A stretch of DNA of 5,830 nucleotides, from contig DIKB01000107.1 in assembly GCA_002421445.1 (NCBI GenBank), forward strand, positions 1-5,830. The letters run 5' to 3'. The position numbers were made by a program, and so were the translations under genes. Under the pieces are notes generated by a model that saw only the letters and a program-made list of their open reading frames with translations, ran no database searches and was not told the DNA's origin. Below are positions 1 through 4,617 of the stretch, in pieces; within the stretch, counting starts at the first letter, position 1; every line of letters begins with the position of its first letter. This DNA is from Dehalococcoidia bacterium UBA5629. GTDB taxonomy: Bacteria; Chloroflexota; Dehalococcoidia; GIF9; UBA5629.

Positions 1-271
1 GATGGGGAACGATCTGGGGCAATGCGACATGGTTGTAGGTCGTCTTGACCAGGTAAATAATGAGATCATAGGTTCCCGCCATCTGCGCCGGCGTGATCGC
101 CTTAACCGGAACGGTCATCTCCAGAAATCCCACGACCTGAGCCCCTTTTGCATTCAGGGCTTTGACATGTTCCTCATTGGCGTCAACCAACGTGACATCG
201 CGACCGCCTTTGGCCAGCAGCGCCCCGAGGATCGTACCCAGTGATCCCGCTCCAACGATAGCTGTCTTCAT
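1..271 (-). CDS. panE: Ketopantoate reductase family protein (PanE/ApbA-like), N-terminal part, cut by the window edge
   Basis: Ketopantoate reductase uses NADPH to reduce 2-dehydropantoate to pantoate in the cytoplasm, a step of pantothenate and coenzyme A synthesis. Seen: the reverse strand is open from an ATG at 271-269 to the left edge, giving 90 residues of a family usually near 300. It begins MKTAIVGAGSLGTILGALLA, a Rossmann strand-loop-helix with GxGxxG at residues 7-12. An acidic residue ends the second strand (VTLVDANEE), as expected for dinucleotide binding. LVKTTYN further on matches the conserved VK(T/A) segment after the third strand. The start is set by GGAGGTG at 285-279 with good spacing. 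The gene is divergent from the toxin-antitoxin cassette. The substrate-binding C-terminal half is outside the window, so a paralogous ApbA-type reductase with another 2-keto substrate is possible. The family call is secure; the panE symbol is less so. Confidence 0.85.
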   Translation of the reverse strand, partial: MKTAIVGAGSLGTILGALLAKGGRDVTLVDANEEHVKALNAKGAQVVGFLEMTVPVKAITPAQMAGTYDLIIYLVKTTYNHVALPQIVPH

Positions 272-297
272 TTTTTTGCACCTCCGTATATGAACAT
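268..297 (-). other. Possible 9-codon upstream mini-ORF overlapping the panE-like start
   Basis: On the minus strand an ATG at 297-295 opens nine codons (MFIYGGAKK). Its TGA at 270-268 overlaps the reductase ATG as AATGA. It has its own GGAGG at 312-308, 10 nt upstream, and it covers the reductase ribosome binding site. That arrangement could couple translation of the two. It may also be coincidence, because both the leader and its A-runs are short. No homology is claimed. Confidence 0.2.
281..285 (-). promoter_or_regulatory. Ribosome binding site of the panE-like gene
   Basis: GGAGG read on the minus strand, followed by a 9-nt A-rich spacer to the ATG at 271. It fixes the start of the reductase gene. 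Confidence 0.7.
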
Positions 298-398
298 TTT
301 TTTAAATCCTCCGGAAAAAGACGCCTTTTTCTACATCAGGTCCGGTGATTTTGCAACAGGTGAAGAATGATCATAGGCAACACGCTCAGGGATCAACC

Positions 399-435
399 GG
401 GCGGAGGTAAAACGTTGACGTGGCCCGCTCCGCCC
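399..435. repeat. 8-bp inverted repeat in the antitoxin promoter region
   Basis: GGGCGGAG at 399-406 and its exact complement CTCCGCCC at 428-435 are separated by 21 bp. The interval contains TTGACG at 415-420, the best -35 candidate for the cassette. Ribbon-helix-helix antitoxins usually repress their own promoters through dyads, so this is a possible operator. The length is modest and the call is inferred from position only. Confidence 0.3.
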
Positions 436-444
436 TGCGATACA
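415..444 (+). promoter_or_regulatory. Candidate promoter of the toxin-antitoxin cassette
   Basis: TTGACG (415-420) matches the sigma-70 -35 box at five of six positions. After 18 bp comes a weak -10, GATACA (439-444), beside the palindrome TACATGTA (441-448). Transcription would begin close to the antitoxin ribosome binding site, giving a very short leader. The -10 is poor, so confidence is low. Confidence 0.3.
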
Positions 445-452
445 TGTACTGT

Positions 453-459
453 AAGGAGG
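453..459 (+). promoter_or_regulatory. Ribosome binding site that sets the antitoxin start
   Basis: AAGGAGG lies 8 nt before the ATG at 468. This favours 468 over the in-frame GTG at 420, whose extra 16 residues are unlike the family N-terminus. Confidence 0.8.
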
Positions 460-467
460 AAAAACCA

Positions 468-692
468 ATGTTGGCAATCAGGCTTCCCGAAGGAATTGAG
501 GAACGATTGAACGCACTGGCGAAGGAAACCGGGCGAACAAAGACCTTTTATGTCCGTGAGGCCATTCTTAAATATCTTGATAACATCGAAGACATGTATC
601 TCGCTGAAAAGCGACTCGCAGATATTCGAGCCGGGCGTAGCAAACCCATACCGCTGAAAGACGTGATGAAGCGCTATGGGTTGGAAGATTGA
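468..692 (+). CDS. Antitoxin of a type II toxin-antitoxin system, ribbon-helix-helix (RelB/DUF6290-like)
   Basis: A 74-residue DNA-binding antitoxin predicted to bind and neutralise a RelE/ParE-family toxin and, as a dimer, to repress its own promoter. Seen: the N-terminus MLAIRLPEGIEERLNALA gives a short strand followed by a helix. GRTKTFYVREAI then forms the turn and second helix of a ribbon-helix-helix fold. The charged C-terminal part (residues about 40-74: DMYLAEKRL, RAGRSKPIPL, VMKRYGLED) matches the toxin-binding tail common in RelB-type antitoxins of this size. The start is set by AAGGAGG at 453-459. Its 3' end overlaps the toxin start at 676 by 17 nt, the usual antitoxin-first, translationally coupled layout. 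It appears full length and intact, unlike its partner. What the antitoxin does without a full-length toxin is unknown; residual autoregulation or neutralising a related toxin elsewhere are possibilities. Confidence 0.88.
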   Translation: MLAIRLPEGIEERLNALAKETGRTKTFYVREAILKYLDNIEDMYLAEKRLADIRAGRSKPIPLKDVMKRYGLED

Positions 693-948
693 GATCGACC
701 CCGCTGCAGAGCGGGAATTAGACAAGCTCGATCCATAAATCGCCAGGCGCATCCTAAAGTTTTTGCACGAGAGGATTGCTCCCCTGGAAGATCCCCGTAG
801 CATTGGCGAACCGTTGAAGGGGTCACAATTCGGAGAGTTCTGGAGATATCGAATTGGCGACTATCGGATCATCGTTCGTATCGAAGACTATATTCTGCTG
901 ATTCTCGTTTTGCGAATAGGGCATCGGAAAAATGTCTACAAAGGCTAA
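676..948 (+). pseudogene. RelE/ParE-family toxin interrupted by one in-frame nonsense codon
   Basis: The frame starts at ATG 676, inside the antitoxin gene, and ends at a TAA at 946-948: 90 codons, the usual size of a RelE/ParE toxin. Family toxins cleave ribosome-bound mRNA (RelE) or poison gyrase (ParE). Seen: MGWKIEIDPAAERELDKLDP, then TAA at 736-738 (codon 21), then [41 protein letters not shown] and [14 protein letters not shown]. These are the conserved blocks of the family, in order, with no frameshift. Relatives commonly have Gln after the DP, so a single C-to-T change (CAA to TAA) would explain the stop; that is inference. The made product would be 20 residues. Internal restart at TTG 763 would lack the first 29 residues and has no good ribosome binding site. 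The lesion is probably recent, because the 69 downstream codons stay open. A sequencing error is an alternative explanation. Confidence 0.85.
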
Positions 949-1103
949 TCATCGCAGAATGAACTTTTACCCCTCTGCTTGCCCAATATCTTTCGTGAGT
1001 ACTTGCTTCCTGAACTCAATATATCGTCGCCCTTGAAAAAAATGTTTGATTTCAAATGGTAAAACGTCTGGCTGCGATCATTACACCCTTGACTTTATGA
1101 TAT

Positions 1104-1123
1104 TTTTATAATAGTTTTCGAAT
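1104..1123 (+). repeat. Copy 1 of a 20-bp motif found upstream of both HD-GYP genes
   Basis: Consensus TTTYATARTAGYTTTCGAAT. This copy matches the one at 4516-4535 at 17 of 20 positions without gaps, and all three differences are transitions. It begins 48 bp before the TATAAT at 1152. It ends in the palindromic core TTCGAA. It may be an activator or repressor site; its protein partner is unknown. Confidence 0.4.
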
Positions 1124-1151
1124 AATTAAGTTAGCAACGAACTTGAGTGGT

Positions 1152-1157
1152 TATAAT
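1152..1157 (+). promoter_or_regulatory. Candidate -10 box upstream of the first HD-GYP gene
   Basis: A perfect TATAAT in AT-rich DNA. The -35 position has no good TTGACA; the nearest, TTAGCA at 1131, gives only 15 bp spacing. If used, the promoter may need an activator. A weak -35 would fit the 20-bp motif upstream acting as that activator's site, but this is inference. Confidence 0.3.
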
Positions 1158-1203
1158 ATTTCCATAATTTTCCATTAATAGTACCTATCATAGAGGTGGG
1201 ATA

Positions 1204-1386
1204 ATGTTTAATGGAATCCATGTTACGCCCGGTGTAGACAGGCACGTTTCAAGCAGCGACAAGAGCTACCCCCCCCCCATCACCTTAACCTGCTGTATAT
1301 ACAAAGGAATATTGGTATGCCGTATCGGCAGTCCTGAAGGATCGATAGTATTCCATAACAGATTCTTAGGGGGAATTAGTCCATGA
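1204..1386 (+). CDS. Doubtful 60-residue leader ORF overlapping the HD-GYP start
   Basis: I do not recognise this protein. For a real gene: GAGGTG at 1193-1198 stands 5 nt before the ATG, the candidate TATAAT lies 46 bp upstream, and the TGA at 1384-1386 overlaps the next gene's ATG as ATGA, a common sign of translational coupling. Against: the sequence has no recognisable domain, membrane segment or signal peptide, and the composition (PYPPP-like stretch, scattered Cys) is not clearly protein-like. The frame depends on a run of ten C at 1269-1278. With nine C it would stop at 1286-1288, and with eleven at 1335-1337. It may be a small coupled leader or simply untranslated leader that happens to be open. 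Confidence 0.2.
   Translation: MFNGIHVTPGVDRHVSSSDKSYPPPITLTCCIYKGILVCRIGSPEGSIVFHNRFLGGISP
1269..1278 (+). repeat. Homopolymer run of ten C
   Basis: Ten consecutive C, the longest G/C homopolymer I noticed in the window, 105 bp before the HD-GYP start codon. Such tracts can change length by slipped-strand mispairing. It sits inside the doubtful leader ORF, so a length change would shift that frame. It could equally hide a length error in sequencing. Confidence 0.85.
1368..1373 (+). promoter_or_regulatory. Ribosome binding site of the first HD-GYP gene
   Basis: AGGGGG, 9 nt before the ATG at 1383. It supports that start, which also places the first membrane helix at the expected distance from the N-terminus. 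Confidence 0.65.
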
Positions 1387-4334
1387 AAAGTCATGTAAAA
1401 ATTTCTTTTACCAGCTTGCGCGCAAGATTAATGCTCCTCGTCTTTTTGGTTATTGTTCCGGTATTTGGGCTTTTAGTCTATCAAGGGACCGAAAGCAGGA
1501 ATAAGGAACGTCTTGAAGCCTTGGATAAAGCGAGAAGACTGGCACACAATGCTTCCATGATATATGAGCAAAAAATTGTAGAAACGCGCCAACTTTTATT
1601 CGCCCTTTCGCAAATGCCTCAATTCCGTCAGCAAGATTCGCTATCATGTTCAAAGATCTTTTCCGATCTTTTAAAGCAAACTGAAATCTACAACGGTTTT
1701 GCTGCCACCAAACCGAATGGAGAAGTATTTGCCTCGGCTCCAGATAGGGGAAAACCGGTCAGTCTATCTGACCGTCTGTGGTTCAAACGTCTTGTGCAAA
1801 CCCGCAGTTTTACGATAGGCGAATATACAATAGGCCGTCTCAGCGCTAGACCTACTATTGTTTTGGCCTATCCTGTCCTTGACACTGCAGGACAACTATC
1901 GGCTGTATTTACCGCCGGACTTGACTTGCAGCGCTTGCAACAAACTCTTCTTATGATTAATTTGCCCGACAGAGCAAACCTCACAGTTACTGACAGTAAC
2001 GGCACGATCTTGCTCCGCTTTCCCGATCCGGAGAAATTTGTCGGTAAAAAAAGGCCTGAAGAATCCTTAATCAAAACCATGTTAACCAAACAAGAAGGAG
2101 TGATTGAAACAGTTGGTCTGGATGGTGTTCCCCGCCTTTTTGGTTACACAACGATAGGTAGTGGTATTGAGTCTATTCACATAAGTGTCGGCATCCCTGA
2201 ACAAGTTGCATATGCCAATGTTAAACGGCTTATGATTCGTGACTTTACCTTGCTGGCGCTGGTGACGGTGCTGGCGATTTTGGGAGCCTGGTTCTTGGCG
2301 AAATCATTGATTATATCTCCAGTAAACCGTCTGATAGAGGTGACGAAGCGATTGGCTGATGGAGACCTGACAGTCCGCACAGGTCAATCCACCGACAATA
2401 ATGAGATTGGGTTATTGGCCTTGCATTTTGACCAAATGGCCGACTCGCTTCAGCGTCGCGAGATGCAGCGCAAGCTGGCAATAGAGACTCTTCGGGCGAA
2501 CGAAGAAAAATATCGCATCCATTTTGAAAACGTGTCTGATGTTATTTTCTCATACGATCGGGAGTTCAGGATTCTCAGCATATCACCCTCCCTGGAACGG
2601 GTTTTGGGATACAAGCCGGAAGAGTTCATCGGCAAGCTTTTCCCGGAATTGAATATTCTATCACCTGAATACCTTGAGAAGGCATTCTCCGATGCAATGC
2701 GAGTATTTGCCGGTGAGCGATTGGATCCTATAACTTCTGAGTTCATTGCAAGGGATGGAACGATAAAGTATGGGGAAATCAGCAGCACTCCATTGCTCCG
2801 CGAAGGTCAGGTTGTGGCCGTGGTTTCCGTAGCAAGAGACATCACCGACCGCAAAAAAGCTGAAGATAAACTGAGGATCACACAATATTCCGTGGATCAT
2901 GCGGGTGAATATATTGCCTGGATAGGACTGGATGGACGGTTTCTGTATGTAAACGATGCCTATTGCCGTCTCCTCAATTATTCAAAGGATGAAATGCTCT
3001 CCATGAATATATTCGATGTTGCCCCAGAATATTCACAGAAAAATTGGCCTGATTACTGGAATAACTTCAAACAAAAAATATCATCTGATTTCGAATCTTC
3101 GCGGCGTACGAGGGATGGGATACACATACCGGTTGAGGTGAGTGCCAATTACCTGGCATATGATGACAAAGAATTTATTATCAGCTTTGCCCGGGATATC
3201 ACTGAACGGAAACTGTCTGAAGAACGACTTAAACGGCAATTAGATCGTTTAGCCGCCCTGCGAGCAATAGACATGGCAATCACCTCCAGCCTCGACATAC
3301 GCGTTACCTTCAGCGTCTTCCTGGAACAGGTCGTTGCTTGTTTAGGTGTAGATGCGGCAGACATCCTGCTTCTTAAACCACAAATGTATAATAGACTGGC
3401 ATTTGTTGCCGGGCGCGGCTTTAGAACAAGTGCCCTTCGACACACGAATTTAACATTAGGCGCCGGATATGCGGGCAAGGTTGCTCAGGAAAGAAAGACT
3501 ATCTTCATTCCCGATATCGCAAAAGAAGGGCAGGATTTATTAAAGAATTCCCCTCAACTCGGTAACGAAGACTTTGTCACCTACTGTGGCACACCTCTTA
3601 TTGCGAAGGGACATGTCAGAGGCGTCCTGGAAATATTCAACCGTACGCCTATTGAACCTGATCAGGAATGGCTGGATTTTATGGAAGCTCTGGCCACGCA
3701 AGCGGCCATTGCTATAGATAACGTCAAGCTCTTCGATGACCTCCAGAAATCCAGCATTGACCTGCTTCAGGCCTATGACAGCACGCTGGAAGGATGGTCC
3801 AAAGCTCTGGATCTGCGGGATAAGGAGACCGAGGGTCATAGTCAGCGTGTCACGGAGATGACTATGCGATTGGCCGGCCGAATGGGAATGAGAGACACCG
3901 AACTGGTGCATGTTCGGAGAGGTGCGCTGCTCCACGACATCGGCAAGATGGGTATTCCGGACCAAATCCTTCTCAAACCGGGTGCCCTGAATGACGAAGA
4001 ATGGGAAATCATGCGAAAACATCCGGTCTATGCTTATGAACTCCTCTACCCCATTTCTTATCTGAGGCCGGCACTGGAAATTCCGTACAGTCACCATGAG
4101 AAATGGGACGGTACAGGCTACCCGAGCGGACTAAAGGCAGAATACATTCCACTTGCAGCAAGGATCTTTTCAATTGTCGATGCCTGGGATGCGCTGTGCT
4201 CAGAGCGCCCTTACCGCCCTGCGTGGCCGGAAGAAAAAGTCTGTGAATACATCAGAGAGCAGGCCGGTAAGCATTTTGATCCGAAGGTGGTGGAGGTGTT
4301 CCTGGAACTTCTGAGTGAATTAAAACCGGTGTGA
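1383..4334 (+). CDS. Membrane sensor cyclic di-GMP phosphodiesterase: Cache-HAMP-PAS-PAS-GAF-HD-GYP
   Basis: A 983-residue inner-membrane receptor predicted to hydrolyse cyclic di-GMP in response to an extracytoplasmic ligand. Order seen: membrane helix 1 (about 16-34); extracytoplasmic Cache-like domain (about 35-285) with NGFAATKPNGEVFASAP, DRLWFKRL and GEYTIGR; helix 2 (about 288-310); HAMP (about 311-360); PAS 1 (about 377-487, closing DITDRKKAE); PAS 2 (about 495-610, closing DITERKLSE); GAF (about 620-785, opening AALRAIDMAITSSLD); HD-GYP (about 795-983). The HD-GYP metal and signature residues appear complete: H819, H851-D852 and K855 in HDIGK, H880, H904-H905, the GYP motif at 912-914 in HHEKWDGTGYP, and D933 in VDAWDAL. 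One small deviation is Ala884 where Gly is usual after H880. A complete active site argues for a live enzyme rather than a degenerate one. The ligand is unknown. The start is set by AGGGGG. No GGDEF or kinase domain is present, so the protein is output-only for degradation. Confidence 0.93.
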   Translation: MKSHVKISFTSLRARLMLLVFLVIVPVFGLLVYQGTESRNKERLEALDKARRLAHNASMIYEQKIVETRQLLFALSQMPQFRQQDSLSCSKIFSDLLKQTEIYNGFAATKPNGEVFASAPDRGKPVSLSDRLWFKRLVQTRSFTIGEYTIGRLSARPTIVLAYPVLDTAGQLSAVFTAGLDLQRLQQTLLMINLPDRANLTVTDSNGTILLRFPDPEKFVGKKRPEESLIKTMLTKQEGVIETVGLDGVPRLFGYTTIGSGIESIHISVGIPEQVAYANVKRLMIRDFTLLALVTVLAILGAWFLAKSLIISPVNRLIEVTKRLADGDLTVRTGQSTDNNEIGLLALHFDQMADSLQRREMQRKLAIETLRANEEKYRIHFENVSDVIFSYDREFRILSISPSLERVLGYKPEEFIGKLFPELNILSPEYLEKAFSDAMRVFAGERLDPITSEFIARDGTIKYGEISSTPLLREGQVVAVVSVARDITDRKKAEDKLRITQYSVDHAGEYIAWIGLDGRFLYVNDAYCRLLNYSKDEMLSMNIFDVAPEYSQKNWPDYWNNFKQKISSDFESSRRTRDGIHIPVEVSANYLAYDDKEFIISFARDITERKLSEERLKRQLDRLAALRAIDMAITSSLDIRVTFSVFLEQVVACLGVDAADILLLKPQMYNRLAFVAGRGFRTSALRHTNLTLGAGYAGKVAQERKTIFIPDIAKEGQDLLKNSPQLGNEDFVTYCGTPLIAKGHVRGVLEIFNRTPIEPDQEWLDFMEALATQAAIAIDNVKLFDDLQKSSIDLLQAYDSTLEGWSKALDLRDKETEGHSQRVTEMTMRLAGRMGMRDTELVHVRRGALLHDIGKMGIPDQILLKPGALNDEEWEIMRKHPVYAYELLYPISYLRPALEIPYSHHEKWDGTGYPSGLKAEYIPLAARIFSIVDAWDALCSERPYRPAWPEEKVCEYIREQAGKHFDPKVVEVFLELLSELKPV

Positions 4335-4344
4335 TTTATCACAC
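4329..4344. repeat. 16-nt palindrome over the HD-GYP stop codon
   Basis: GTGTGAT and ATCACAC flank TT and include the TGA stop at 4332-4334. It resembles a Crp/Fnr-type half-site pair (TGTGA and TCACA), but the central spacing is 4 bp rather than the 6 bp of Crp. It lies 274 bp before the next start codon, far from the candidate promoter there. Function is uncertain. Confidence 0.35.
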
Positions 4345-4393
4345 AGTGAGTACATCACATATTGAGTTGTTGTTCTGCCGCTCTCATGTGTGC

Positions 4394-4444
4394 TTCGAAT
4401 AAGCGTCAATCTTTAGCGGAGTTGCAGATTGACGCTTATTCGAA
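4394..4444. terminator. 19-bp perfect inverted repeat, probable terminator or structural hairpin
   Basis: TTCGAATAAGCGTCAATCT (4394-4412) and its exact complement (4426-4444) flank a 13-nt loop. A run of six T follows at 4453-4458, but 8 nt after the stem rather than directly. It lies 60 bp after the HD-GYP stop. A terminator for the first HD-GYP transcript is the simplest reading. However, the perfect, long, AT-richer stem and distant T-run are atypical. An intergenic repeat element or a processing/regulatory hairpin remains possible. Confidence 0.5.
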
Positions 4445-4515
4445 AGGTCGCATTTTTTATGGGAAGATCGGGGCTGAGGCTGCCTTCCTGAACTTGTTGA
4501 TTCATCACATTTCCC

Positions 4516-4535
4516 TTTCATAGTAGCTTTCGAAT
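4516..4535 (+). repeat. Copy 2 of the 20-bp motif upstream of the HD-GYP genes
   Basis: Second copy of TTTYATARTAGYTTTCGAAT, beginning 46 bp before the TATAAT at 4562 (48 bp for copy 1). The similar placement relative to a -10 box in both promoters is the main reason to take it seriously. Confidence 0.4.
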
Positions 4536-4561
4536 GGAAACCGTTATAGTTTAGGCATATT

Positions 4562-4567
4562 TATAAT
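4562..4567 (+). promoter_or_regulatory. Candidate -10 box of the second HD-GYP gene
   Basis: A perfect TATAAT, 50 bp before the ATG at 4618. No recognisable -35 lies 16-18 bp upstream, as at the first gene's candidate promoter. This again suggests dependence on an activator, if it is a promoter at all. Confidence 0.3.
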
Positions 4568-4597
4568 GTCAGAGTTATAAATCTATAAAGTCTTTAA

Positions 4598-4617
4598 CCC
4601 TTCGTGAGGGCACCCCT
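4598..4617 (+). promoter_or_regulatory. Ribosome binding site of the second HD-GYP gene, within possible small hairpins
   Basis: GAGGG at 4606-4610 stands 7 nt before the ATG at 4618. Its AGGG can pair with CCCT on either side: 4598-4601 (5-nt loop) or 4614-4617 (3-nt loop). Translation could therefore be damped by local structure. The stems are only 4 bp, so the effect may be slight. Confidence 0.5.

Larger units (their letters stand above)
949..1203. other. AT-rich intergenic stretch without a supported gene
   Basis: Between the toxin remnant and the possible leader ORF I find no start codon with a ribosome binding site and a convincing protein, no tRNA-like fold and no recognised riboswitch. 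The second half (about 1085-1190) is markedly AT-rich and holds the candidate promoter and the 20-bp motif listed separately. No clear terminator follows the toxin frame. Confidence 0.5.

Noticed and set aside
2..244. 80-codon plus-strand open frame at the left edge
   Set aside because: It is antisense to the panE-like gene, whose Rossmann motif, ribosome binding site and start are clear.
314..331. Small hairpin GAAAAAG/CTTTTTC with 4-nt loop, considered as a terminator
   Set aside because: The stem is 7 bp and nearly all A-T, with no proper T-run after it on either strand, and it lies in the 5' leader of the panE-like gene.
393..803. 136-codon open frame on the minus strand across the toxin-antitoxin cassette
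   Set aside because: It lies antisense to the antitoxin and toxin frames, which carry clear family motifs. Its own translation shows no recognisable domain.
967..1077. 36-codon open minus-strand stretch with fairly protein-like composition (for example GRRYIEFRKQVLTKDIG)
   Set aside because: It is bounded by stops and contains no ATG, GTG or TTG start and no recognised family. It might be a gene scrap, but this cannot be supported without a protein search of the stretch.
1089..1112. TTGACT (1089-1094) paired with TATAAT (1107-1112) as a promoter
   Set aside because: The spacing is only 12 bp, too short for a sigma-70 promoter.
1200..1382. Cyclic di-GMP (GEMM) riboswitch upstream of the HD-GYP gene
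   Set aside because: This was considered because of the gene's function, but I could not find the conserved GEMM core or its paired arms here or at 4335-4617.
3540..4097. 185-codon minus-strand frame opposite the GAF/HD-GYP region
   Set aside because: It is an antisense shadow of the HD-GYP domain with no ribosome binding site or domain of its own.
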